From: UBA10908 sp964608965
Lineage (GTDB): Bacteria > Bacillota > Clostridia > Peptostreptococcales > Anaerovoracaceae
Assembly: GCA_964608965.1 (NCBI GenBank)
Contig: CAZSPZ010000036.1
Location: 1-7,325, forward strand
Length of the DNA stretch: 7,325 nucleotides
Direction: 5' to 3'
Below the pieces are notes generated by a model. The model ran no database searches, was not told the origin of the DNA, and worked only from the letters and a program-made list of their open reading frames with translations. The position numbers were made by a program, and so were the translations under genes. Below are positions 1-6,553 of this stretch, piece after piece; position 1 is the stretch's first letter, and the number at the start of each line of letters is the position of its first letter.

Positions 1-50
1 AACAACCTGCTGATTACAAATCAGCTGCTCTACCGTTGAGCCACGCCAGC
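1..50 (-). tRNA. tRNA-Thr(TGT), 3' part cut by window edge
   Basis: On the minus strand the gene begins GCTGGCG (acceptor 5' strand), followed by a D-arm (GGCTCAACGGTAGAGC) and a 17-base anticodon arm GCTGA-TTTGTAA-TCAGC. The anticodon TGT (plus-strand positions 16-18) reads threonine ACA codons. The variable loop starts (AGGTTGTT) and then the window ends, so the T-arm, acceptor 3' strand and CCA are not visible. It is the third and most promoter-distal visible gene of a Val-Asp-Thr cluster, 21 bases after tRNA-Asp; more tRNAs may follow outside the window. Confidence 0.93.
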
Positions 51-71
51 GTGTGTGATAGTTAAATAAAG

Positions 72-148
72 TGGCGACCCGGATCGGGCTCGAACCGACG
101 ACCTCCAGCGTGACAGGCTGGCATTCTAACCATCTGAACTACCGGGCC
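72..148 (-). tRNA. tRNA-Asp(GTC)
   Basis: A complete 77-base cloverleaf. The acceptor stem is GGCCCGG with CCGGGTC (one G-U pair), the discriminator base is G, and a CCA end is encoded. The anticodon stem is CCAGC/GCTGG with loop CTGTCAC, giving anticodon GTC (plus-strand 112-114) for Asp GAC/GAU codons. The T-arm is GTCGG-TTCGAGC-CCGAT with one G-U pair. It sits 5 bases downstream of tRNA-Val and 21 bases upstream of tRNA-Thr, so the three are almost certainly cut from one transcript. Confidence 0.97.
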
Positions 149-153
149 ACTCG

Positions 154-229
154 TGGTGGGCGCAACAGGGCTCGAACCTGTGACCCCTTGCTTGTAAGGC
201 AAGTGCTCTCCCAGCTGAGCTATGCGCCC
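154..229 (-). tRNA. tRNA-Val(TAC)
   Basis: A complete 76-base cloverleaf. The acceptor stem is GGGCGCA/TGCGCCC, the discriminator is A, and a CCA end is encoded. The anticodon stem is CTTGC/GCAAG with loop CTTACAA, giving anticodon TAC (plus-strand 194-196) for Val GUA and related codons. The T-arm is ACAGG-TTCGAGC-CCTGT, perfectly paired. It is the first gene of the cluster, with a consensus-like promoter just upstream. Confidence 0.97.
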
Positions 230-261
230 ACGAGGTGTCTAACTATCTGACACATTTATAA

Positions 262-290
262 ATGATACAGCACGAACTGCCCACTGTCAA
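262..290 (-). promoter_or_regulatory. Sigma-A-type promoter of the tRNA cluster
   Basis: On the minus strand a perfect -35 TTGACA (plus-strand 285-290) is followed after exactly 17 bases by TATCAT (262-267; 5 of 6 to TATAAT). Transcription would start near 255, leaving a leader of about 25 bases before tRNA-Val. That leader holds a 5-bp inverted repeat (GTGTC/GACAC arms, 235-253), a possible processing hairpin. The position and strength fit a stable-RNA promoter; the start site itself is inferred. Confidence 0.8.
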
Positions 291-337
291 GAGCATTTTA
301 CCTCTAAAAAATGTTTTTTCAACGCTGTTTTTTTATG

Positions 338-370
338 GGAAATTTAGTTAAAAAACACAGAGAAATTTCC
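338..370. repeat. Inverted repeat in AT-rich gap
   Basis: The stretch between the tRNA promoter and the yigZ terminator (about 291-393) is AT-rich and holds no gene I can support. Within it GGAAATTT (338-345) and AAATTTCC (363-370) are exact complements separated by 17 bases. No T-run follows the stem on either strand, so it is not a convincing terminator. It could be chance in AT-rich DNA or a protein-binding site upstream of the tRNA promoter. An A6-TG-T6 tract (306-319) lies nearby and may bend the DNA. Confidence 0.35.
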
Positions 371-393
371 TGAGACAAGCCCTCGTATATCAG

Positions 394-431
394 CAAAAAC
401 AAGGGACAGCGGCACATGGCGACCGTCCCTT
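394..431 (-). terminator. Intrinsic terminator after yigZ
   Basis: On the minus strand AAGGGACGGT (422-431) pairs with GCTGTCCCTT (401-410), a 10-bp stem with two G-U pairs and an 11-base loop. One G and then five T residues (395-399) follow. The first two A residues of the stem belong to the yigZ TAA stop codon (431-433), so the hairpin starts inside the coding sequence. It most likely ends the hslV-hslU-hflX-yigZ transcript and insulates the tRNA promoter. Its arms resemble the GGGACGG/CTGTCCC palindromes scattered in some Bacillota genomes. Confidence 0.8.
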
Positions 432-1048
432 TAGCGAAGCGTTTCGTACTCATCCAAAATTTTGGGAGTCGCATTTGTCAGGTCGGATAAGATACCGACC
501 ATCTGCTCTCTTTCCTCCGGATCAAAGGATAACGTCACGTCTACGGTATCCGTATATGCCACATTGCTGATTTCAAATGCGTGGTCTTGCTCCAGATTCT
601 GCAATTTGCCTAAAACCGTATAAGGAAGGCGTACTTTTAAAAAAATGACGTCCTTGACTATCTTTATTCCGGCAGCCGAAAGCGCCAATTTTGCAGTGCT
701 TGTATATGCGCGAACAAGACCGCCGGTTCCAAGCTTTATGCCGCCCCAATAGCGCGTTACGACACAGACCACATTCGTGATGCCTTCCTTTACAAACATC
801 TGCAGCATCGGCGCGCCCGAAGTTCCCTGGGGTTCTCCGTCGTCAGAAGCCCACTGCAGCTGCATTTGCTCGCCGATTACAAAAACCGGGACATTGTGTG
901 TCGCATCCTTATGTTTGCTTCGTATGGCCGCAATAAAGGCCTCTGCATCTTCTCTGGAAAGCACAGGAGCCACATGAGCTATAAAGCGTGACCGTTCGAT
1001 AATCTGTTCTGCTTCAGCTTCCTTTTGCACTGTGGTATAGCGGATCAT
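431..1048 (-). CDS. yigZ: YigZ / IMPACT (UPF0029) family protein
   Basis: This 205-residue protein has the full two-domain layout of the YigZ family. Residues about 1-123 form the UPF0029/IMPACT domain, with SRFIA (20-24), HKDATHNV (46-53), SDDGEPQGTSGAPML (68-82) and a glycine-rich signature around residues 96-115 (RYWGGIKLGTGGL). Residues about 138-195 match the ferredoxin-like DUF1949 domain. Family length is about 200-215, so it is complete. Eukaryotic IMPACT regulates the GCN2 kinase; the bacterial role is not settled, and a part in translation is inference. The hflX stop codon abuts its ATG directly (TAAATG). An AAAGGTGG site lies 11 bases upstream, rather far, so coupling to hflX translation is likely. 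It is the last gene of its run, ending in an intrinsic terminator. The family call is firm and the function is not. Confidence 0.93.
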   Translation of the reverse strand: MIRYTTVQKEAEAEQIIERSRFIAHVAPVLSREDAEAFIAAIRSKHKDATHNVPVFVIGEQMQLQWASDDGEPQGTSGAPMLQMFVKEGITNVVCVVTRYWGGIKLGTGGLVRAYTSTAKLALSAAGIKIVKDVIFLKVRLPYTVLGKLQNLEQDHAFEISNVAYTDTVDVTLSFDPEEREQMVGILSDLTNATPKILDEYETLR

Positions 1049-2347
1049 TTAATCAGAATCCACCTTTCCGCCTGCGGCGTACTCTTCGAACCGCTTTCTG
1101 TCGGCGTCATCCAGTTCCACTTTGATGAAAGTGCCCTCTTCTTTGTGTTCCATCACTTCAGGATGGGCTTTTTTGAGGATGTAGGAGACTAAATCTCCCC
1201 GGCTGTAGGGAATCATCAACTCCACGGATTGCATGTCTGAAAACAGAAGTTCTTTTATCTTTAAAATGAGTTCGTCGTAACCTTCTCCGGTCTTTGTCGA
1301 AACCGGAAAAGTGCCTTTTCCGTAAATGCGGGTAGCAAGGGTCTGCACTTTGTCAATTTTATTGAATACCATCAACTTGGGCTTTTCGCCTGCACCCAGT
1401 TCCTTTAAAACCTTGTTCGTCACTTCGATATGAAAATTCGACTGCGCAAAGCTGGCATCGACGACATGAAGCAGCAGATCTGCGAAAATCACTTCTTCCA
1501 ATGTGGATTTAAACGCTTTAATAAGGGTATGCGGAAGTTTGCTCACAAAACCTACCGTATCAACTAAAATAAAGCTGTGCCTGTCGTCTAACGTAATCAG
1601 GCGCTGCGCTGTATCCAACGTGGCAAAAAGCATATCTTTTTCAAAAACCTGCTTTTCTTCCCTTGATTCCATGGAAAGAAGCCGGTTCATAATGGAAGAT
1701 TTTCCGGAGTTTGTGTACCCGACCAAAGCGACAACGGGAAGCTGCGAACTTTCCCTCTTGGAACGTTGAACGCTGCGGTTTCCTTTCGCCTCGTCCATTT
1801 CCTTTTGGATGTCATCCATCCTTTTACGGATGTGCCGGCGGTCTGTTTCGAGTTTCTTTTCGCCCGGACCTCTTGTTCCGATTCCTCCGCCCAATCGCGA
1901 TAAGGATTTTCCAAAGCCCTGAAGCCTCGGCATGCGGTATTGCAGTTGAGCAAGCTCCACCTGCAGTTTGCCTTCTCTGGATGTCGCTCTTGAAGCAAAA
2001 ATATCCAAAATAAGAATGGTGCGGTCTATGACACGAACCTCTACGACATCTTCTATGTTACGAAGCTGCATCCCGGATAGCTCGTCGTTAAAAATCACCA
2101 CGTCGGCTTCCATGTTTTTGCAGAGCTCAGCCAGTTCTTCGAGTTTACCTTTGCCAATGTATGTGCGCGCTTTGATTTTATCGATATTTTGCACGAGCTG
2201 ACCGAGTACTTCTATTCCCGCGGCTTCCGCCAGCCCGGAAAGTTCCTCGAGCGAATAGGAAATATCCTCGTTGGTTTGAGCTCCCACGAGAATACCGCGG
2301 TGCTCTTCCTTTACCATAACTCTGTTATCGTCACCAAATCTAAGCAT
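1049..2347 (-). CDS. hflX: GTPase HflX
   Basis: This 432-residue protein is an HflX-type GTPase of the OBG-HflX group. The N-terminal HflX-specific domain spans roughly residues 18-185, with AGIEVLG and YIGKGKLEEL, then the arginine/glycine-rich linker GIGTRGPGEKKLETDRR (155-171) and a charged helix. The G domain follows: G1 GYTNSGKS (210-217), G2 Thr243 in FATLD, G3 DTVG (263-266), G4 NKID (329-332) and G5 about VST (349-351), where Ala is more usual after Ser. A short C-terminal domain ends it. In other bacteria HflX binds the large subunit and splits stalled ribosomes, notably in heat stress. The start is set by AGAGG six bases upstream, overlapping the hslU stop; the internal Met11 has no such site. 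The gap to hslU is 9 bases and to yigZ zero, so the genes are co-transcribed. Its place next to hslVU suggests a shared stress role, by inference. Confidence 0.96.
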   Translation of the reverse strand: MLRFGDDNRVMVKEEHRGILVGAQTNEDISYSLEELSGLAEAAGIEVLGQLVQNIDKIKARTYIGKGKLEELAELCKNMEADVVIFNDELSGMQLRNIEDVVEVRVIDRTILILDIFASRATSREGKLQVELAQLQYRMPRLQGFGKSLSRLGGGIGTRGPGEKKLETDRRHIRKRMDDIQKEMDEAKGNRSVQRSKRESSQLPVVALVGYTNSGKSSIMNRLLSMESREEKQVFEKDMLFATLDTAQRLITLDDRHSFILVDTVGFVSKLPHTLIKAFKSTLEEVIFADLLLHVVDASFAQSNFHIEVTNKVLKELGAGEKPKLMVFNKIDKVQTLATRIYGKGTFPVSTKTGEGYDELILKIKELLFSDMQSVELMIPYSRGDLVSYILKKAHPEVMEHKEEGTFIKVELDDADRKRFEEYAAGGKVDSD

Positions 2348-2356
2348 ACTGCACCT

Positions 2357-3787
2357 CTACAGGATAAACCTGTCTATATCGTCTGCATGAATTCTGTCCG
2401 CAAATTTATCGCGAACATAAGCCGCATCGATGGTAATGGACTCTTCTTCCATCTCCGGAATGTTGTAGGATATATCTTCCAGCAGCTTTTCCATGATTGT
2501 GTGGAGACGCCTTGCTCCGATGTTTTCCGTCTGGTCATTAATCAGAGCCGCCATAGAAGCTATCTCTTCCACCGCGTCAGAAGCGAAATCCACTTTTACG
2601 CCCTCTGTCTCCAAAAGGAGTTTATGCTGCTTTAAAAGGGCGTTATCAGGCTCCGTCAGAATTCTGACGAAATCTTCCTTTGTCAGATTCTCCAGTTCCA
2701 CGCGAATCGGGAAACGACCCTGAAGTTCGGGAATCAAATCCGTAGGCTTGGATATATGGAATGCGCCTGCACCGATAAAGAGCACATGGTCTGTTTTGAC
2801 GGGACCGTACTTCGTATTGATGACGCTTCCTTCCACGATGGGCAGAATATCTCTTTGCACCCCTTCTCTTGAAACGTCTGCGCCGCCTCTGTAGCCCGAG
2901 CCGGAAGCGATCTTATCAATTTCATCGATAAAGACGATGCCGTTCTGTTCACAGTTTTCGAGCGCTTCTGTCGTAATCTGATCCATATCCACAAGGTTCT
3001 GGGCTTCCTGTTCCGTCAGAATTTTTCGTGCATCCTTTACTTTCAGGTTCTTCTTTTTCTTCTTTTGGGGCATCATGTCGCCGAAGATGCTGCCAAGGGA
3101 AATGCTTCCGCCGCCTTGGCCCATGTCCAGGGAATTGTTATCTTTGGGAGCTTCCACCACATCGATTTCGATGTACTGATTTTCCAGCAGCCCGTCTTTA
3201 AGCTGTTGACGGACTTGCTCTCTTGCAAGTTCGACTTCGCTTTCAGGTGCCTCTTTTTCTTCCTCTGCGGCAGGTTTTGCGTATTGAGACCCGCCAAGAG
3301 CATTGCCTATAATAAAATCGAAGGGTCCTCTTACTCCGCTTGGTCCGGCAGCTTTTTTCTTTTTGCCGGGTATGATCGCTTCTATAATTTTTTCTTCTGC
3401 CAATTCTTGTGCAACCGCATATTTTTCGCCCAGATGCTTTTGTTTCGTTACGCGGATGGAGGCATCCATCAAATCACGAACCATGGAATCCACATCCCTG
3501 CCGACATAGCCGACTTCTGTGAATTTTGTCGCTTCGACTTTAATAAACGGCGCATCCATCAGTTTTGCCAGCCTTCTTGCAATTTCAGTTTTACCGACGC
3601 CGGTGGGCCCGATCATCAAAATGTTCTTCGGTGTGATTTCCTCTTTCATCTCTTCGGAAAGCTTGCTGCGCCTGTAGCGGTTACGAAGCGCCACCGCCAC
3701 GGATTTCTTTGCCTGCTCTTGTCCGATAATATATTTATCAAGCTCCGCAACGATTTCTTTCGGCGTCATATTGTAAAGTGTATTCAT
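2357..3787 (-). CDS. hslU: HslU (ClpY), ATPase/unfoldase subunit of the HslVU protease
   Basis: A complete 476-residue AAA+ unfoldase. In order: N-terminal IIGQ (20-23), Walker A GPTGVGKT (60-67), pore loop GYVG (93-96), a long inserted I-domain (about 108-265), Walker B IVFIDEID (284-291), sensor-1 region FIGAGAFH (337-344), the arginine-finger region QGRFPIRVEL (356-365) and sensor-2 GARR (424-427). The C-terminus is RFIL, matching the tail that docks into HslV and activates it. The I-domain carries two lysine-rich patches (142-145 and 242-246) and a glycine-rich stretch (223-227), and the protein is somewhat longer than the 443 residues of the E. coli form. HslU hexamers unfold substrates using ATP and feed them to HslV in the cytoplasm. 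A strong GGGGAG seven bases upstream fixes the start and overlaps the hslV stop, 13 bases away. In Bacillus relatives codY usually follows; here hflX does. Confidence 0.98.
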   Translation of the reverse strand: MNTLYNMTPKEIVAELDKYIIGQEQAKKSVAVALRNRYRRSKLSEEMKEEITPKNILMIGPTGVGKTEIARRLAKLMDAPFIKVEATKFTEVGYVGRDVDSMVRDLMDASIRVTKQKHLGEKYAVAQELAEEKIIEAIIPGKKKKAAGPSGVRGPFDFIIGNALGGSQYAKPAAEEEKEAPESEVELAREQVRQQLKDGLLENQYIEIDVVEAPKDNNSLDMGQGGGSISLGSIFGDMMPQKKKKKNLKVKDARKILTEQEAQNLVDMDQITTEALENCEQNGIVFIDEIDKIASGSGYRGGADVSREGVQRDILPIVEGSVINTKYGPVKTDHVLFIGAGAFHISKPTDLIPELQGRFPIRVELENLTKEDFVRILTEPDNALLKQHKLLLETEGVKVDFASDAVEEIASMAALINDQTENIGARRLHTIMEKLLEDISYNIPEMEEESITIDAAYVRDKFADRIHADDIDRFIL

Positions 3788-3800
3788 TTTACGGCTCCCC

Positions 3801-4340
3801 CTATAGCTTTTCCACAGTGATGTGGTCGTTGGTATAAACGCAAATGCTGGAAGCGATTTTAAGGGATTCTCTTACGATTTCCTCTGCTCCCATATCTGTA
3901 TGTTCATAGAGCGCATGGGCAGCGGCATGAGCGTAATTTCCGCCGGAGCCGATGGCAACAAAGTTGTAATCCGGCTCGATGACTTCGCCGTTTCCGGATA
4001 TCAAAAGAATGCTGTCCTTGTCGGCAGCGATCATGAGCGCTTCTAAATTTCTCATCGCTCTGTCTGACCGCCACAGTTGGGCAAGAGCCACGGCAGCTCT
4101 TTTTAAATTGCCGGAGTGCTCCTCCAGTTTCTTTTCGAATTTGTCCGTCAGCGAAAACGCATCGGAAACAGAACCGGCAAATCCGGTTATCACGGTATTT
4201 TTATAGATTTTTCTGACCTTCTTGGCAGTATGCTTCATGACCGCCTTTTCCCCCATGGTCACCTGGCCGTCTCCGCCTATACAAATATCATCGGGTCCTC
4301 TTCGAACCACTACGATGGTTGTGGCATGAAATTGTTCCAT
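3801..4340 (-). CDS. hslV: HslV (ClpQ), peptidase subunit of the HslVU protease
   Basis: This 179-residue protein is a complete proteasome-beta-like N-terminal nucleophile hydrolase. It begins MEQFHATTIVVVRRG: a six-residue propeptide followed by the conserved TT, so Thr7 is the expected nucleophile after cleavage. Asp24 (GGDGQ) and Lys41 (AKKVRK) align with the catalytic Asp17 and Lys33 of the E. coli enzyme, and GFAGSVSDAF (53-62), GNGEVI (116-121) and IGSGGNYA (130-137) are family blocks. Two hexameric rings, capped by HslU, degrade misfolded and regulatory proteins in the cytoplasm. In B. subtilis ClpQ, reported to be a serine protease, residue 2 is Ser; here it is Glu, so that mechanism is not available. 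AGGGGGG seven bases upstream supports the start. It heads the hslV-hslU-hflX-yigZ run, 57 bases after topA. Confidence 0.98.
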   Translation of the reverse strand: MEQFHATTIVVVRRGPDDICIGGDGQVTMGEKAVMKHTAKKVRKIYKNTVITGFAGSVSDAFSLTDKFEKKLEEHSGNLKRAAVALAQLWRSDRAMRNLEALMIAADKDSILLISGNGEVIEPDYNFVAIGSGGNYAHAAAHALYEHTDMGAEEIVRESLKIASSICVYTNDHITVEKL

Positions 4341-4397
4341 TTATAATCCCCCCTAATTACGCTTTTTCCGATGAATGCAGCCACTCATCTCCTAGAT
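4341..4397 (-). other. topA-hslV intergenic gap with a spare ribosome-binding-like site
   Basis: This 57-base gap is the largest within the topA-to-yigZ stretch. It holds the hslV Shine-Dalgarno site (AGGGGGG, 4348-4354). Nearer topA there is a second AGGAG (4389-4393) that serves no annotated gene. It directly abuts an ATG opening an 11-codon frame, and a GTG four bases on opens a 24-codon frame running into hslV; neither looks like a real gene. I see no T-tailed hairpin, so topA transcription could read into hslV, and no convincing promoter. Classic heat-shock operators (CIRCE, CtsR-type direct repeats) are not visible. Confidence 0.4.
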
Positions 4398-6482
4398 TTA
4401 TTCTTTATAATCACAATCCTGATTGGAACATTTTAACTGATCATCTTTATACGATTTTTCGACAAGCAGACTTCCGCATCTTGGACAAGCTTTGTCTACC
4501 GGTTTATCCCAGTATACCTGATTGCAGGCGGGATAACCGGAACAGCCGTAAAATAATTTGCCTTTCTGACTTCTGCGCACAATGAGATCGTTGCCGCAAG
4601 AAGGGCATTTGACGCCGATGGTCTTTACGATGGGTTTTGTGTTTTTACAATCAGGGAAGCCCGTGCATGCCAGAAATTGTCCGAAGCGCCCGTCTTTGAT
4701 AGCCATCGGTTTTCCGCAAAGTTCGCAAAGTTGATCCGACAACACGGGAGCCATCGATACTTTCTCAAGCAACTCCTGCGCAGCCTCCAGTTCGGCTTTT
4801 AAACTTCCGTGGTAAAAATCTCCAACGACAGATTGCCATCTGACTCCTTTGGATTCCACATCATCCAGCTTTCCTTCCATATCGGCGGTAAAGCCCACAT
4901 CGGCGATTTCTTTAAAGTAGTCCTCTATAATTCCCGTCACCACAAATCCTAATTCGGTGGGGATCAATACTTTCTTTTCTCTGAGCACATAATGTCTGTC
5001 CGCCAAAGTGGAAACGATGGGCGCATACGTGCTGGGGCGTCCGATGTCCTTGTCTTCCAGCTCTTTGATCAAGCTGGCTTCCGTGAACCGGGAAGGCGGC
5101 TGGGTAAAGTTTTGCTCGTGTTTAAGATCAAGTAAAGTCAAATCCTCTCCTTCTTCCAACTTGGGAAGGGAGTTGTCTTTTTCTTCCTTGTCGCTGTCGT
5201 TGTATATTTTTAAGTAACCGTCAAACTTCAGGTGGGAGCCTTGCGCTTTAAAACAATAATCTCCGTTTTTAATATCTGCGTTTGTCACATCGAAAACAGC
5301 AGCCGCCATGCGACTTGCGACGAATCGAGACCATATTAATCGATAAAGTTTATACTGGTCGGCATTCAGCGATTCCTTTACTTTGTCGGGAGAAAGCTCC
5401 ACATAACTGGGACGTATGGCTTCGTGAGCGTCCTGTACTTCCTTTTTCTTATTTGAATACGTGTTGTTTCCGATATATTTATCCGCAAAGTTTTCTTTAA
5501 TGTATTCTTTGCAGGCAATGTCCGCTTCGGAAGAAATTCTTACCGAGTCGGTTCTGATATAGGAAACCAGACCGATGGTTCCGTGTCCTTTTACATCGCA
5601 GCCTTCGTACAACTGCTGCGCAATGAGCATCGTTTTCTTCGGGTTGAATCCCAATTTTATGGATGCGTCCTGCTGGAGGCTGCTCGTAGTATAAGGCGCC
5701 CAAGGTTTCTTTACTCTTTCTTTCGTCTCCAGCGAAGCAACCTTGTAGCTGCCGCCCTTTAGATCAGCCATCACCTGATCTGCCTTTTTTTCGTTATCGA
5801 CGGTCAGTTTCTTGTCTTTGTATTCAGCCAGTTTGGCCGTAAAAGCATTTTTCTTGTGATCGACAATGTTTCCCGCCTGTTTGGTAAGCTCCGCTGAAAT
5901 AACCCAATATTCTTTTGGGACGAAAGCTTTTATTAAACGCTCTCTGTCGCAGATAATCTTTAACGCAGCCGACTGGACACGGCCCGCGGATAATCCCCTC
6001 TTTACTTTACTCCAAAGGATAGGGCTTATTTTATAGCCCACGATTCGATCAAGAACTCTTCGCGCTTGCTGTGCGTTGACCAGGTCCATATTGATCGGGC
6101 GCGGATTTTTGAGAGAGGCTAAAATTGCAGGCTTTGTAATTTCGTTAAAAACAATTCTCGAAGGCTCCGTTTTATCCATTTTCAAAAGATTGGATAAATG
6201 CCAGGAGATGGCTTCGCCCTCGCGATCGGGGTCTGTCGCCAGAAGAACGTTTGTCGCGGCAGCTGCCTCTTTTTTTATTTCTTTTATGATGGACGCCCGG
6301 CCGCGGACATTGATGTACTCCGGTTCAAAATCATTGTCTATATCCACTGCCAATCTGCTTTTGGGAAGATCTATAATGTGCCCTGCAGAAGCGATCACTT
6401 TATACTTATTGCCCAAAAATTTACCGATTGTCTTGGCTTTAGATGGAGATTCCACGATGACCAAAGTCTTTGATGATGCCAT
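4398..6482 (-). CDS. topA: DNA topoisomerase I (type IA)
   Basis: The protein is 694 residues from the start chosen here. Residues about 5-125 are the Toprim domain, with Glu11 (IVESPSKAKTI) and the DPDREGE acidic motif (84-90) that binds Mg2+. The type IA core follows, with RGLSAGRVQSAA (162-173) and the active-site tyrosine Tyr308 in YIRTDS (308-313). Near the C-terminus are three four-cysteine zinc fingers: Cys586/589/606/612, Cys626/629/647/653 and Cys666/669/685/690. The enzyme relaxes negative supercoils behind RNA polymerase. The frame stays open 25 codons further upstream, to 6557, but those residues are unlike the family, whereas MASSKTLVIVESPSKAK matches the usual N-terminus and has AAAGGA five bases before it. 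The gene follows dprA as in many Bacillota, with its own likely promoter. The usual downstream trmFO and xerC are absent. Confidence 0.97.
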   Translation of the reverse strand: MASSKTLVIVESPSKAKTIGKFLGNKYKVIASAGHIIDLPKSRLAVDIDNDFEPEYINVRGRASIIKEIKKEAAAATNVLLATDPDREGEAISWHLSNLLKMDKTEPSRIVFNEITKPAILASLKNPRPINMDLVNAQQARRVLDRIVGYKISPILWSKVKRGLSAGRVQSAALKIICDRERLIKAFVPKEYWVISAELTKQAGNIVDHKKNAFTAKLAEYKDKKLTVDNEKKADQVMADLKGGSYKVASLETKERVKKPWAPYTTSSLQQDASIKLGFNPKKTMLIAQQLYEGCDVKGHGTIGLVSYIRTDSVRISSEADIACKEYIKENFADKYIGNNTYSNKKKEVQDAHEAIRPSYVELSPDKVKESLNADQYKLYRLIWSRFVASRMAAAVFDVTNADIKNGDYCFKAQGSHLKFDGYLKIYNDSDKEEKDNSLPKLEEGEDLTLLDLKHEQNFTQPPSRFTEASLIKELEDKDIGRPSTYAPIVSTLADRHYVLREKKVLIPTELGFVVTGIIEDYFKEIADVGFTADMEGKLDDVESKGVRWQSVVGDFYHGSLKAELEAAQELLEKVSMAPVLSDQLCELCGKPMAIKDGRFGQFLACTGFPDCKNTKPIVKTIGVKCPSCGNDLIVRRSQKGKLFYGCSGYPACNQVYWDKPVDKACPRCGSLLVEKSYKDDQLKCSNQDCDYKE

Positions 6483-6487
6483 AATTT

Positions 6488-6493
6488 TCCTTT
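6488..6493 (-). promoter_or_regulatory. Ribosome-binding site that decides the topA start
   Basis: AAAGGA on the minus strand lies five bases before the ATG at 6482, a good match to the 16S rRNA tail. The in-frame upstream ATG at 6557 would begin within a palindromic region and close to the predicted transcription start. This supports translation from 6482, removing 25 spurious N-terminal residues. Confidence 0.8.
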
Positions 6494-6506
6494 CTCTGAC
6501 GCAGAG
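6494..6506 (-). promoter_or_regulatory. Small hairpin next to the topA ribosome-binding site
   Basis: On the minus strand CTCTG-CGT-CAGAG is a perfect 5-bp stem with a three-base loop, ending at the base before the AAAGGA site. It could affect ribosome access or mRNA stability, but so short a stem may be chance. Confidence 0.3.
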
Positions 6507-6514
6507 GGGCCATG

Positions 6515-6538
6515 AAAAATCGGAGAAAATATACCGAT
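6515..6538 (-). promoter_or_regulatory. Weak hairpin with T-run in the topA leader
   Basis: On the minus strand ATCGG (6534-6538) and CCGAT (6519-6523) form a 5-bp stem with a ten-base loop, followed by four more T residues. It could act as a weak terminator of dprA read-through or as an attenuator-like element in the topA leader. With only five pairs it is well below a typical intrinsic terminator. Confidence 0.25.
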
Positions 6539-6553
6539 ATTGCTGATAGAAAA

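Noticed and set aside
338..370. Inverted repeat as a terminator
   Set aside because: The 8-bp stem has a 17-base loop, is AT-rich, and has no T-run directly after it on either strand; kept only as a repeat.
2189..2635. A 148-codon plus-strand open frame across the hslU-hflX junction
   Set aside because: It is antisense to two clear genes, has no recognisable domain, and its composition mirrors the codons of the opposite strand.
3353..3358. A-runs in hslU as a possible programmed frameshift site
   Set aside because: The A6-G run is in the wrong phase for a -1 slippery heptamer (read AAA AAA G), and hslU is intact on both sides with family-like sequence.
3065..3820. A 251-codon open frame on the plus strand opposite hslU
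   Set aside because: It lies wholly antisense to a strongly conserved gene, its product looks like no family I know, and no ribosome-binding site or promoter marks it. It is best explained by the codon pattern of hslU.
4401..4430. TATAAA near the end of topA as a promoter for hslV
   Set aside because: No acceptable -35 lies 16-18 bases upstream on the minus strand, so the hexamer alone is not enough.
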